This document shows, in pieces, positions 1-9,365 of a DNA stretch of 64,000 bases; position 1 is the stretch's first letter; every line of letters starts with the position of its first letter. The notes beneath the pieces are model-generated. The model was not told where the DNA came from and ran no database searches. It saw only the letters and a program-made list of their open reading frames with translations. Both the position numbers and the translations under genes were made by a program. The stretch is from Embleya scabrispora (GTDB taxonomy: Bacteria > Actinomycetota > Actinomycetes > Streptomycetales > Streptomycetaceae), in contig NZ_MWQN01000002.1 of assembly GCF_002024165.1 (NCBI RefSeq), positions 62,001 to 126,000 of the forward strand, read 5' to 3'.

Positions 1-840
1 GACGTGACGGTGACAACAGGGGTGCAACGAGAGTCAAGTTTCGTTTGACGTTCGGTGGATTCGCAGGGACAGTGTGTGTGCGCACCGATGCGAACAGTTG
101 CCCCAACGGCTATCGGGCGTTTCCTGGTCGACCCCGCACCCCCTTGCGAGGAGTGATCCGTTCATGGGCGTTTTTGCGGCGAAAGCTCACGACCGAATGA
201 TCCCGGAGCGGTGGGCCGACTGTCCGAGGGCGCCGCACCGGGGCACCAACTCCCGTGCGTGGGCCGCCACTTGCTCTCGCGGGAGCCGGCCGCATCCCGT
301 GCCCTGATGCCCCGGGCCCGCATCCGCCCCGAGCGGCCATGACCCGCTCACGGACACCCGCCCTGCCGGCCACCGGTCCGGATCGTGTCGAGGCCCGGCA
401 CAGGATGACCGGAATGTCCGCGAACCGGAAGCGGAGGTGCCGCTACCGGCCGATCGGGACCCGATCGGCCCGGACCGGGCACAGACCCCCGCCGGACCCG
501 CCGATCCCGGACCACCCCGTCCCGGACCGGCCCACGATCCACCGGCCGCCGCAACCGACCGCGTCGCCGCCGCCGCAACCCTGCGCCGGCGGTCCGACCA
601 CGGTCGTCCGCTCGACGCAACTCCTCCCCCGCCGACCATCGTTCAGGGATCCCTACCCGTGTTGCGATTACTCCGCCGTCCCGCTCACGCCGCCCCCGCG
701 GCTCGCGCCGGCCGGCCGAACCGGCCGTTTTCGACGTCCGCCGCCCGGCGTCCGGTCACGGCCGTGACCGCCGGTCCGCGGCATCCGTCGACGCCGAACC
801 CGCCCGCGCTCACCCGATCGGGCACGAGGGGCGAACACGG
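1..840. other. gene-free left edge / upstream region
   Basis: I see no credible gene here. Several frames are open only because the DNA is about 75% GC; their translations are Pro/Arg/Ala-rich with no recognisable domain. The first ~60 bases are less GC-rich than the rest and could hold a promoter, but no convincing -10/-35 pair was found. The stretch ends with a GAGGGGCG-type ribosome binding site at about 826-833 for the sensor kinase. Confidence 0.5.
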
Positions 841-3333
841 ATGATGAAGATACGTCCCTCCCGCAAGACGGGCGCGGCCGAGACGAGCGCGGCGGGGGCG
901 ACCGCCGATACGCCGCCCGACCCCTCCCCACCCACCGGCACGGTCTTCGCGTCGCCGTCCGCGGTCGACCCGAACTCCCGTCCCACGCTGCGGATTCGGT
1001 TGACCGCCCGGATCCGGCCCCGGGTGCGCGGTCTGATCACGCTGATGGTCGTGGTGCCCTCCGCGGGCATGGTCTTCTTCGCCGGATCCGCGATCCTGGA
1101 CATGGTCGAGCAGGCTCGGGCCGCCGACCACGCGCACGACCTGGTCCGCGTCTCCGCCGACGCGGGCGAGGTGGGCCGCCGGCTCCAGGCCGAGAGCGCC
1201 GCCGCGGTCACCCTGCTCTCGCGCGGTCCCGGACCGATCACCAGCGCCGACTACCGCACCGCGATCGCCGCGAGCGAAACCGCCATCCGCCGCTACCAGG
1301 ACCGCCGTCGCGGTCTGGAGACCGCCTCCACCGCCGAACGCGACGCGCTGACCGCCGTGGACACCGCACTGCGCGGCCTGCCGGGCCTGCGCGTGCAGGT
1401 CGACCAGCGCGGCGTGGCCACCTCGGCGGCGGCCGTGCGCTATTGGGCCTGGATCGGCACCACCGTGGACCTGCGCGCCCGGGTCGCCCTCGACCCCGGC
1501 GTCTCCGGCGAGACCGCCGGCCGACTGCGCGCGATCACCGCGCTCGCCCAGGCCCGGGCCGCGCTCGGCCAGCAACAGGTCACCGTGCTGCGCTCGTTGG
1601 GTGCCGACCCGCTGGGCGGCCCGGTCCTCAAGGCGTCCTCCACCGCGCGCGCCGCACACGACCAGGCCCTGGAGGCCTTCGCGGTGACCGCGCCGTCGAG
1701 GTGGCGCGAACTCCTGGCCCGATCGTTGTCCGGTCCGGAGATGATCCGGGTCGCGCAGACCGAGGACGCGCTCGCGCGCGGCCCGCTGGAGCCCGAGGTG
1801 TGGCGCGCGGCGCTGGCCGAACGGGCCGACCGCATATGGTCGGTGGAGCAGGAGGCCGACGCCGACGTGGCCCGCGAGGTGGCCGACGTGGCCGACCACC
1901 GGTGGTGGCTGGCCGGCATCCAGGGCGCGGTGCTGATCGGCGCGGTACTCGCCGCCGCCGCGGCCGCCGCCTGGCTCGGCCGACTGCTGCACCGGCGCCT
2001 GCGGACCCTGGCCGAGCGGGTCACCGTGATGACCCAGGAGACGCTGCCCGCCGTCGAGGCCGACCTGCGTCGGCGCGACGCGCTGGCCCCGCACGAGACG
2101 GGTCGGACGTACGCGCTCAAGATGCTCGGCGCCAAGCCCGAACGCGAGCGCGGCGCCGACGAGATCGCCGACCTGGCCCGCGCGTTGACCACCCTCGCGT
2201 ACAGCACGGTCGAGCACAGCGCCTCGCTGGTGCTGGCCCAGCGCGAGTACAACGACGCGCTCGGCGACGTCGCCCGGCGCATCCGGGTGCAGACCAGCCG
2301 GGTCAGCAGCGCGCTCGACCGGCTCCAGGAATCCAGTCTGACGGTGGATCAGCTCGGTACCGTCTTCGAGGTCGACCACGGCAACGAGGGCACCAAGCGG
2401 CTCGCCGACTCGATCGCCGTGCTCAGTGGGCAACCGCCGAACCGACTGTGGCCGGACACCCCGCTCTACGAGGTGATCCGCGCCGGCGCCCAGCGGGTGA
2501 CCAGCTACGAACGCCTGCCCGACATCGCGTTCAAGGGCATCCCGACCTCGGTCGTCCTCGCCGGCGACACGGTCGGCGCGGTCACCCAGATCATCGGCGA
2601 GATCGTCGACAACGCGGCCCGCTTCTCCGGCCGGCACGAGGTGGAGATCACCGCCGCCCGCACCGAGGCGGGCGTCCTGGTGCGGATCCAGGACCAGGGC
2701 GTCGGCCACCACGACCCGGACCTGCTCAACCGGCGGCTCAAGGCCGACGTGGACGCGCTGCCGTCGCTGCGCCAGACCGGTCTGACCGTGGTCGCGCTCC
2801 AGGCCCGGCCGCTGGCCATCGACGTCGAACTGCGGCCCGGCACCGACGGCGGCACGGTCGTCGACATCGTGCTGCCGCACGCGATCATCGCCTCCGTCGG
2901 CCGGCACCGCCGCCGGGTGGACAACGGCGCCCGGCCGATCGCGCCGCGGCCGGCGCCCGCCGCCATCGCCGGCGGCGCCAACGGGAATGGCCCGAACGCA
3001 AGCGCCCCCAACGGCCGCAGCCCCTTCGCGGACGGCCCGTACCCGCTCACCGCCAACGGCAGCGGCCCCGCCGACGCGCTCGGCGACGGTACGAACGGCG
3101 CCGACCCGCACCTGACCGGCCCGATCTCCGGCGGCCCGCTCCCCGCCAACCTCGCGCCCGAGTTGACCGCCCAGGGCCTGCCGAGGCGGGCGCGGCGCAC
3201 GGGCCAACCGACCCAGTTCCGTCGTAGCGCCCCACCCACCCGTGACATCGCGCAGGCCAGCGCCGCCGCCGCCTCCTTCGGCCGCGGCGCCCGCGATCTG
3301 CCCTTCACCCGGACCCCCAAGGAATCCCCATGA
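841..3333 (+). CDS. nitrate-sensor-type membrane histidine kinase, CvnA-like
   Basis: 830 aa. After a Pro/Ser-rich cytoplasmic start come a first membrane segment (about residues 63-86), a long helical extracytoplasmic region resembling the NIT (nitrate/nitrite-sensing) domain, and a second membrane segment (about 352-376). Then follow a HAMP-like linker, a helical region with the Asp-His pair of the conservon kinases, and a GHKL ATPase whose N-box reads GEIVDNAARFS. The C-terminal ~150 residues are a low-complexity Ala/Gly/Pro/Asn tail. In conservons CvnA works with a roadblock protein (CvnB), a DUF742 protein (CvnC) and a small GTPase (CvnD). Only the B partner follows here, overlapping by ATGA. 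ATG 841 is followed directly by a second ATG; either could be used. The ligand is unknown. Confidence 0.85.
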   Translation: MMKIRPSRKTGAAETSAAGATADTPPDPSPPTGTVFASPSAVDPNSRPTLRIRLTARIRPRVRGLITLMVVVPSAGMVFFAGSAILDMVEQARAADHAHDLVRVSADAGEVGRRLQAESAAAVTLLSRGPGPITSADYRTAIAASETAIRRYQDRRRGLETASTAERDALTAVDTALRGLPGLRVQVDQRGVATSAAAVRYWAWIGTTVDLRARVALDPGVSGETAGRLRAITALAQARAALGQQQVTVLRSLGADPLGGPVLKASSTARAAHDQALEAFAVTAPSRWRELLARSLSGPEMIRVAQTEDALARGPLEPEVWRAALAERADRIWSVEQEADADVAREVADVADHRWWLAGIQGAVLIGAVLAAAAAAAWLGRLLHRRLRTLAERVTVMTQETLPAVEADLRRRDALAPHETGRTYALKMLGAKPERERGADEIADLARALTTLAYSTVEHSASLVLAQREYNDALGDVARRIRVQTSRVSSALDRLQESSLTVDQLGTVFEVDHGNEGTKRLADSIAVLSGQPPNRLWPDTPLYEVIRAGAQRVTSYERLPDIAFKGIPTSVVLAGDTVGAVTQIIGEIVDNAARFSGRHEVEITAARTEAGVLVRIQDQGVGHHDPDLLNRRLKADVDALPSLRQTGLTVVALQARPLAIDVELRPGTDGGTVVDIVLPHAIIASVGRHRRRVDNGARPIAPRPAPAAIAGGANGNGPNASAPNGRSPFADGPYPLTANGSGPADALGDGTNGADPHLTGPISGGPLPANLAPELTAQGLPRRARRTGQPTQFRRSAPPTRDIAQASAAAASFGRGARDLPFTRTPKESP

Positions 3334-3842
3334 CCGAGCCCGCCGTCGACCAGAGCGTGCTCGACGACTTCATGCGCCAGTTCGTCCACGACCACGCCCC
3401 CGACGTGCTGCACGCGGTGGCCGCCAGCGGGGACTCGCTGCTGGTCGCCCAGGCCGCGCTGCCCGGTCGCCTACGCGCCGACGAGGCGTCGCAGACGGCA
3501 TGGCTCGCGAACGCCGAGAAGATCGCGTCGAGCGCCCCCGGAGCCCTGCTCATGCAGGACTACAGCGCCGACCTGATGGGCCTGGGGCCGGTCAGTGTGC
3601 TGATGTCGCAGGCCGAGCACGGCCTGCTGCTCACCATGGGCAACACCGCGCCGGGCCCGGACGGACAGGTCCACCCCTCCGCGCTGATCGTGGCGACCAC
3701 CTGGAACGCCGACGTCGGCGGGCTGATCCGGGCGATGCACGCGTTGATGGAGCGGGTCGGCCCGTCGCTGACCCCGCTCGCGCGCGGTCGCGGCCTCCAG
3801 CCGCAACCCGCGCGTATGCCCGCCCCCAGCCGGGTCTTCTGA
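3330..3842 (+). CDS. roadblock/LC7-domain protein, CvnB-like
   Basis: 170 aa; its ATG overlaps the kinase stop (ATGA), so the two are translationally coupled. Residues about 15-135 have the alternating helix/strand pattern of roadblock/LC7 proteins, with a Gly-rich loop and a long C-terminal helix. A Pro/Arg-rich tail follows. In conservons this protein binds the kinase and regulates the partner GTPase. No DUF742 or GTPase gene follows, so the partner must be elsewhere or the pair works alone. Confidence 0.8.
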   Translation: MTEPAVDQSVLDDFMRQFVHDHAPDVLHAVAASGDSLLVAQAALPGRLRADEASQTAWLANAEKIASSAPGALLMQDYSADLMGLGPVSVLMSQAEHGLLLTMGNTAPGPDGQVHPSALIVATTWNADVGGLIRAMHALMERVGPSLTPLARGRGLQPQPARMPAPSRVF

Positions 3843-4157
3843 TCCGAACGGCCCGGCTGCCCCACCGAGCGATCCGGCCATCCGCCCGAGTCGCCCGGCG
3901 TACTCGCGCGCCCGGCCCACCGGCCGATCCGGCGCAGCGCGCCCCGCGTGGCTCGCGCACGCCCCGGGACGCACCCCGAGATCCGCGTCACGCGCCGTCG
4001 CGGACGAGCCGCCGACCCGAAGGGAGTCCGACCCGTATCGCGCACCCCGTTTCGCGCGTCCCGTCCGCGCCACGACGGTCGACGCCCGGTCCGTCCGGCA
4101 GCGCCCCCGTCCACGCTCCTTCCGTCCGTGCTCTTCCAGTCCGAGAGAGAGACCGAC
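3843..4157. other. intergenic region between cvnB-like gene and binding protein
   Basis: 315 bases with no credible gene. An open frame runs through it into the binding-protein gene, but its translation is Arg/Pro-rich and unlike any domain. A purine-rich GAGAGAGA tract just before 4158 probably contains the ribosome binding site for the lipoprotein. No terminator or promoter motif was convincing. Confidence 0.45.
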
Positions 4158-5390
4158 ATGCGCAGCTCCATACGTAGACGGATCCGCTCCACTCGCACAC
4201 CCGTGGCCCTCGCCACCGGGCTCCTGCTCGTCCTGTCCGCGTGCTCGGGCAGCGCGGCCGGGAACGACAAGGGCAAGACCGCCGACGAGGTGGCGAAGAT
4301 CGGCCTGCTCACCCCGGCCACCGGGCCCTACGCCGCGGTCGGCGAGGACACCCGCGCCGGCCTCGAGCTGTACCGGGACACACACGGCGGCAAACTCGGC
4401 GGCCTCAAGGCGGACATCGTGGTGCGCGACGAGGGCGCGGGACCGCCGACCGCCGTACCGGCCGCGACCGAACTGGTCAAGCAGCAGAACGTGTTGGCCA
4501 TCACCGGCATCGTCAGTGGCGGCAGCGTGGCCGGTGTACTGCCGATCGCCGCCGCCAACAACACCGCGCTGATGGGCGTGGCCGGTCGCCCCGAGTTCCC
4601 CGACCCCAAACTGACCGCGCACGTCTGGTCGTTCAACACCCAGTCCTACGAGGCCGGCGCCGCCGCCGGGCCCTGGGTCAAGGAGCACGTCAACGGCCCG
4701 GTCTACGCGATCGGCCCCGACTACCAGGGCGGCTGGGACCAACTCAAGGGCTTCACCGAGTCGTTCACCAAGGCCGGTGGCACGCTGGCCAACCCGGACG
4801 GCAAGACCACGTTCACCCCGTTCCCCGGTACACAGAACTTTTTGCCCTATCTGAACAAGATCGCGCAGAGCGGCGCCAAGGCGGTCTACACCTTCTACGC
4901 CGGCACCGCGGCGGTCGACTTCGTCAAGCAGTACCGGGCGTCCGAGGCGGCCAAACTGCCGCTGTACGGCAGCGGTCCGCTGACCGAGGGACGCCAACTC
5001 GACGCCCAGTCCGACGCCGCCGCCGGCATCACCACGTTCGCCACCTACGGCGCGGACCTGGACAACCCGGCGAACCGCGCCTTCGTCGCCGCGTGGCAGC
5101 AGCGCCACCCCGACCGCAGCCCGACGATCTACGCGGTCGCCGCGTGGGACATCGCCCGCTCCCTGGACAGCGCCATCGGCGCGGTCCGCGCGCAGAAGAA
5201 GCCGCTCACTCCCGAGGCGGTGAACACCGCCCTGGGCAATGTCGGCCAGATCGACAGCCCGCGCGGCGCGATGCAGTTGAACCCGGCCACCCATTCGCCG
5301 GTGCAGCAGTGGTACCGCTTCGAGGTGCGCAACGACGGCCCCAAGCGGGCCAATGTCGCGGTCGAGCAACTGGCCGTGCTGGGCGGCTGA
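4158..5390 (+). CDS. branched-chain-amino-acid-type ABC substrate-binding lipoprotein
   Basis: 410 aa. ATG 4158 was chosen because it starts a lipoprotein signal: a basic n-region, a hydrophobic stretch, and the lipobox LSAC at about residues 29-32. The mature part matches periplasmic-binding-protein type 1 (LivJ-like): an early IGLLTPATGPYAAVGED motif, the 'AITGIVSGGSVAG' loop and two alpha/beta lobes. It should sit on the outer face of the membrane. No permease or ATPase gene is nearby, so it is an orphan binding protein. It may feed a distant transporter or act as a sensor with the kinase upstream (inference from proximity only). Confidence 0.85.
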   Translation: MRSSIRRRIRSTRTPVALATGLLLVLSACSGSAAGNDKGKTADEVAKIGLLTPATGPYAAVGEDTRAGLELYRDTHGGKLGGLKADIVVRDEGAGPPTAVPAATELVKQQNVLAITGIVSGGSVAGVLPIAAANNTALMGVAGRPEFPDPKLTAHVWSFNTQSYEAGAAAGPWVKEHVNGPVYAIGPDYQGGWDQLKGFTESFTKAGGTLANPDGKTTFTPFPGTQNFLPYLNKIAQSGAKAVYTFYAGTAAVDFVKQYRASEAAKLPLYGSGPLTEGRQLDAQSDAAAGITTFATYGADLDNPANRAFVAAWQQRHPDRSPTIYAVAAWDIARSLDSAIGAVRAQKKPLTPEAVNTALGNVGQIDSPRGAMQLNPATHSPVQQWYRFEVRNDGPKRANVAVEQLAVLGG

Positions 5391-5437
5391 TGCGCCCTCC
5401 ATCCCCACCCTCCACCCCACCACGCGAGGAGCCGGCC

Positions 5438-6229
5438 TTGTACGCGTTCGCCGAAGCCGACGACATCACCTACCAGTTGGAGACCCTGCAACGCCTGCTC
5501 GACCCGACCACCCGGATGGTGCTGGACTCGCTCGACACCCCGACCGGCCAGGAGTGGCTGGAGATCGGGTACGGCCTGGGCAGCATCGCCCGCGAACTCT
5601 CCCGCCGGATCGGCCCGTCCGGCGCCGTGCACGCCACCGACCTGTCCGCGCGCTCGGTGTCGGCACCGACGGGCGGTGCGCCCATCCACACCTTCCCGCT
5701 GGACCTGCGTACCGACAGCCTGCCGCCCCGTCCGTTCCTGGGCATCCACGGCCGGCTGGTGCTGCTGCACATCCCCGAGCGCCGGGAGATTCTGACCCGT
5801 CTGGTCGACGCCCTGGAGCCGGGCGGCGTACTGGTCCTGGAGGACTGGTTCTGCCCGACCGCCCCGCGCGTGCTGAACTGCGCCGATCCGACCGACGCCA
5901 AGATCTTCACCGAGGTGGTGGAGGGCGTCCTGGCCGTGCTGCGCAACCGGGGCGCCGACCTCGAATGGGCGGCGTCCACGCACGAGGCGTTCGCCGAGGC
6001 GGGGTTGACCGGGATCCGGGCGGTGCGCACCGAACCCGACTGTGCGGGTCCGGGCCCGGCCCACCGCCTGTACGCCTGCAACGCCCGGCAACTGCGGCCC
6101 CAGCTCCAGGCGTTGGGGGTCGCCGACGAACTCCTCGACCGCTTCCAGGAGATCGTGGTCCAACCGGACCTGGTCACCACGGGCTGGCGGCTGATCTCCA
6201 CGGTCGGCACCAAGCCGGGCAAGCACTGA
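5438..6229 (+). CDS. SAM-dependent class I methyltransferase
   Basis: 263 aa from TTG 5438, which has a well-placed GAGGAG six bases upstream. An alternative ATG at 5390 overlaps the stop of the binding protein (TGATG) and would add 16 Pro/Ser-rich residues. The Rossmann core has motif I LEIGYGLGSIA, an acidic residue after strand 2 (HATDLS), and the late motif LEPGGVLVLEDW. The substrate is not evident. It is probably co-transcribed with the binding protein. The C-terminal ~90 residues resemble the cap region of small-molecule methyltransferases. Confidence 0.75.
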   Translation: MYAFAEADDITYQLETLQRLLDPTTRMVLDSLDTPTGQEWLEIGYGLGSIARELSRRIGPSGAVHATDLSARSVSAPTGGAPIHTFPLDLRTDSLPPRPFLGIHGRLVLLHIPERREILTRLVDALEPGGVLVLEDWFCPTAPRVLNCADPTDAKIFTEVVEGVLAVLRNRGADLEWAASTHEAFAEAGLTGIRAVRTEPDCAGPGPAHRLYACNARQLRPQLQALGVADELLDRFQEIVVQPDLVTTGWRLISTVGTKPGKH

Positions 6230-6281
6230 CCGTCGAACCCGGGCCGGCCGAACACCCGGCGCCGGCACCGTGTTCGACCGT

Positions 6282-6317
6282 CCTCCGGCCCGAAGCCGCC
6301 CGGTTTCGGGCCGGAGG
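6282..6317. terminator. bidirectional hairpin terminator
   Basis: A perfect 13-bp inverted repeat (CCTCCGGCCCGAA at 6282-6294 and its complement at 6305-6317) with a 10-base loop. It lies in the 108-base gap between the convergent methyltransferase and decarboxylase genes. There is no T-tract, as is usual in actinomycetes. Confidence 0.7.
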
Positions 6318-6337
6318 CGTGTGCGCGCGGCGCCCGG

Positions 6338-7534
6338 TCACACGTGGTGGAACGTCGGGTGGGGATGCATCAGGAAGTCGTGGTGGGAGATGTTCCACGC
6401 GTAGGCGCCGGCCATCGCGAACACGACGCGGTCGCCGACCGCCAGTCGGGCGACCGGTCGGCGGCGGGCGAACACGTCCTTGGGGGTGCACAGTTGACCG
6501 ACGAGGGTGACCTCGGCGGCGGTCGTCTGCGGGCGCGGCCACGGATGCGGCCACGGGTGTGGGCTCGGCAGGACGGCGAAGGGCTGGTCGTGTCCCTTGG
6601 CCGCGGGAGTGCGCAGGTGGTGGGTGCCGCCGCGGAGCACCGCGAAGGCCGCGCCGTGGCTGCGCTTGAGGTCCAGCACCTCGGTGGCGTACCAACCGCA
6701 GTACGCGGTCAGCGCCCGGCCGGGTTCGATCCGCAGGGACAGATCCGCGCGGCCGGCGAGGATGTCGGCCAGTCCGGCGCCCAGGCGGGACCAGTCGAAG
6801 CGGGCGGTGGGGTCGGTGTAGTCGACCGCCATGCCGCCGCCGACGTTGACCTCGGACAGGGCGATCCGGTGCCGGTCGGCGACCGTTCGGGTCCAGTCGA
6901 CGATCCGCGCGGCGACGGCGACCTGGGTGTCCGCGTCCAGACCGCTGGCCAGGTGCGCGTGGATCCCGCGCACCCGGACCCGGCCCGCGTCCGGACCCCG
7001 CAGCAGGTGCAGGCATTGCTCGGCCTCGTCCGGGTCCAGGCCGAACGGGGACGGATCGCCGCCCATGGTCAGCGCGGCGCCACGCAGCAGTTCGCCGCCC
7101 AGGGGCACGTCTACCCGGAGCAGCACGTCGACGTCGCGGTCGGGCGCATGCCGGGCGGCGAGCGCGATCAGGCGATGCAGTTCGGCACGGCTCTCCACGT
7201 GGATGCGCCGCACGCCCGCCCGCAGCGCGGCGATCAGCTCGGTCTCGGTCTTGCCCGGCCCGCCGAAGGCGATCCGCGCGCCGGGCAACACCGCCAGTAC
7301 ATGGGCGAGTTCGCCGCCCGAGGAGACCTCGAAACCGCTCACCGAACCGTCCAGCGCGGTCAGGATCTCCGGTGCCGGGTTGGCCTTTGCCGCGTAGTGG
7401 ACCTCGACCCGTTCGGGCAGCGCGGCGCGCACCGCCGCCGCGTGTGCCCGGAGCCCGGCCCGGTCGTACAGGTAGGCGGGCAGCGCCTCGGGGTCGAGGT
7501 CGGTGACGCGGGCGCGAATGTGCGGGGGGATCAT
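6338..7534 (-). CDS. PLP-dependent fold-III decarboxylase of a NIS siderophore pathway (PvsE-like)
   Basis: 398 aa, alanine-racemase-fold decarboxylase (DAP/ornithine decarboxylase group). The PLP lysine is K50 in VHYAAKAN; the phosphate-binding region includes NVGGGMAV, and the second-substrate cysteine motif is seen as GQLCTPKD. The start ATG overlaps the upstream synthetase stop (ATGA). In vibrioferrin biosynthesis the equivalent enzyme, PvsE, supplies the ethanolamine-type unit by decarboxylating a serine moiety; SbnH does a related step in staphyloferrin B. Its place as the last gene after ATP-grasp, NIS and NIS genes supports the PvsE-like role. The exact amino acid cannot be read from the sequence. 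Confidence 0.85.
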   Translation of the reverse strand: MIPPHIRARVTDLDPEALPAYLYDRAGLRAHAAAVRAALPERVEVHYAAKANPAPEILTALDGSVSGFEVSSGGELAHVLAVLPGARIAFGGPGKTETELIAALRAGVRRIHVESRAELHRLIALAARHAPDRDVDVLLRVDVPLGGELLRGAALTMGGDPSPFGLDPDEAEQCLHLLRGPDAGRVRVRGIHAHLASGLDADTQVAVAARIVDWTRTVADRHRIALSEVNVGGGMAVDYTDPTARFDWSRLGAGLADILAGRADLSLRIEPGRALTAYCGWYATEVLDLKRSHGAAFAVLRGGTHHLRTPAAKGHDQPFAVLPSPHPWPHPWPRPQTTAAEVTLVGQLCTPKDVFARRRPVARLAVGDRVVFAMAGAYAWNISHHDFLMHPHPTFHHV

Positions 7535-9264
7535 CGGGTGCTCCGGGCGGGGGTACGGGGTGCGTCGTCGGGAGTCGGTCCGACCGGCGGCGCGGGGATG
7601 CGCACGTACTCCGCCTCGCGGTCGGCGCGCCGCTCCCAGCGGGCGAGGAGGTTGGCCTTGGCGGGCAACGCCCCACCCGCGAGCAGCGCGCGCAGCGGTT
7701 CGGGTTCGCCGTGCTCGGCGGCACACTCGGCCAGCGTCGCACGTACCAGGCCCCAACAGCGGGCCTCCAGGTGCGGGTGGACGTCGACCAGCGCGGCGAG
7801 CATTTCGGCGATGTTGTTGACCAGCAGGCAGTAGACCACCCGGTCCCAGCCGCGCCGGGCGTCGTAGGTCATCGGCCCGGCCACCGAGTGCGGTAGCGCG
7901 GCCAGCACGGCGGCGTGCGGCCCGGGGAGCAGTTTCGTCCCCTCCATGTCACGCATCAACACCTGCCGGGGCCGACCGCCGGCGTCCACCGCGACCAGGA
8001 CGTTCTGCAGGTGCGGTTCCAGGACCACGCCGTGCGCGAAGTAGTGGGCCAGTACCGGCGGGACGAGCAGCCGCAGGTAGTCCTCCCACCAGCGCAGCGC
8101 CTCGTCGGGCCCGGCGCCGTCGAGCAGTCGGGACAGGTGCGCGGACCCGGTCGGGTACTCGGCGGCCATGGCGGCGGCGAGCAGCGGCGTGGTTCCGGGC
8201 CGCAGTCGCGCGTCCAGCCCGTCGCGGACGATCACCCCGAAGCCCTCCAGGAGTTCGGGGGCGACGTCTGCCGACAGGCTGCGGTAGGCGGGCTCGCCGA
8301 GGATGGCGAAGTCCGGGAAGCGGGCGGCGGTGCGGGCCGCGATCGGGGCCAGCGCCCGGGTGAGCGCGACGGCGCCGGACAGTTCGTAGGCGGCGTTCTT
8401 GCGCACGCAGTTGGTGATCCGCACATTCAGACTGAACTTGAGGAACACCCCGGCGCCGGCGAGGGTGCGTACCGACGCGGTGGCGGCGAAGTGCGGGCCG
8501 GCCTCGCCGAGGTCGCGGATGTCGCCACGGAGCAGTGCGGCGCGCAGGCGCGGGTGGCCGGCGAGGAGTTCGTACTGCCACGGGTGCGCGGGCAGCAGCG
8601 TGTAGCCGGCCGGCACCGGACCGAGCCGGTCCAGGACGACGGTGTCGGCGGCGGATATGCGTTCCTGGGCGACGAGTTCGCCGCGTACGGCCAGGTGCCG
8701 CAACCGGAACTCGGCGCGGGCCTCGGGGGCGTAGGCGGCCCAGGTGGTGGGGTCGGTGCCGCGTGCCTTGGGGGTGGGGTGGAAGCGGTGTCCGAACAGC
8801 AGCGCCTGTTCCGACTCGAGGTAGCGCGACGCGGGCGGCGCGGCGCGGCGGGCCAGCCCGGCGGCCACGCCCGCGTGGCTGGAGGCGAGTTGGCCCAGGA
8901 ACTCGTCGTTGGGCATACCGGTGCGCAGGCCCAGTTCGCGGTGCACCCGCCGGCCCAGCTCGGACCAGGACAGCGGATGCCAATCGGGCCCTCGTCGTTC
9001 GGTCACCGGCCCGGTGAAGCGGTGGTCGCCGAGGAGGGAGGTGCGTCGCAGTCGGATCCGCAGCTCCGTACCGGACCGGGCCAGCCAGAGCCGCAGGTGA
9101 CCGCCGTCGGGTTCGACCACGCTGTGCCGTTCGGGGCCGCAGATCTCCCGGAGCAGGCAGTTGAGCAGGGTGTGTGCGACGGCGTCGTCGGCCGAGGGCG
9201 GCGCGGGCGGGGCCTGGGCGGCGGGGACCGCGGCGGGCGTGGGTCGGGCCGACTGCGGCGACAT
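7531..9264 (-). CDS. IucA/IucC-family NIS siderophore synthetase (PvsD-like position)
   Basis: 577 aa. Family motifs are clear: LPAHPWQYE, the nucleotide-binding KFSLNVRITNCVRKN block, HGVVLEPHLQN and LMRDMEGTKL, followed by a FhuF-like iron-reductase-type C-terminal lobe. These enzymes activate a carboxylate (often citrate) as an acyl adenylate and join it to an amine or alcohol. The ATG at 9264 follows an Ala/Pro-rich leader gap of about 100 bases from the previous gene; the 3' end overlaps the decarboxylase. By position it corresponds to PvsD of the vibrioferrin pathway. The HPWQYE and KxSLNVRIT motifs are intact, so it is expected to be active. Confidence 0.88.
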   Translation of the reverse strand: MSPQSARPTPAAVPAAQAPPAPPSADDAVAHTLLNCLLREICGPERHSVVEPDGGHLRLWLARSGTELRIRLRRTSLLGDHRFTGPVTERRGPDWHPLSWSELGRRVHRELGLRTGMPNDEFLGQLASSHAGVAAGLARRAAPPASRYLESEQALLFGHRFHPTPKARGTDPTTWAAYAPEARAEFRLRHLAVRGELVAQERISAADTVVLDRLGPVPAGYTLLPAHPWQYELLAGHPRLRAALLRGDIRDLGEAGPHFAATASVRTLAGAGVFLKFSLNVRITNCVRKNAAYELSGAVALTRALAPIAARTAARFPDFAILGEPAYRSLSADVAPELLEGFGVIVRDGLDARLRPGTTPLLAAAMAAEYPTGSAHLSRLLDGAGPDEALRWWEDYLRLLVPPVLAHYFAHGVVLEPHLQNVLVAVDAGGRPRQVLMRDMEGTKLLPGPHAAVLAALPHSVAGPMTYDARRGWDRVVYCLLVNNIAEMLAALVDVHPHLEARCWGLVRATLAECAAEHGEPEPLRALLAGGALPAKANLLARWERRADREAEYVRIPAPPVGPTPDDAPRTPARSTR

Positions 9265-9365
9265 GGGCGACTCCGGCGGTTCTTGAGGTGCGAGGCGCAG
9301 GCTGCGGGATGCGCGGTGCTGGGTGTGCGGCTCGGGGCCGTCGCATGGGCGGACTGCGCCGGCCG

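Noticed and set aside
45-73. Possible promoter TTGACG...GACAGT at the left edge
   Set aside because: The -10 match is only three of six and no gene follows within 700 bases.
685-3207. 840-codon open frame on the minus strand opposite the sensor kinase
   Set aside because: It mirrors the kinase gene, its translation is Arg/Gly/Val-rich without domains, and such long antisense frames are normal in GC-rich DNA.
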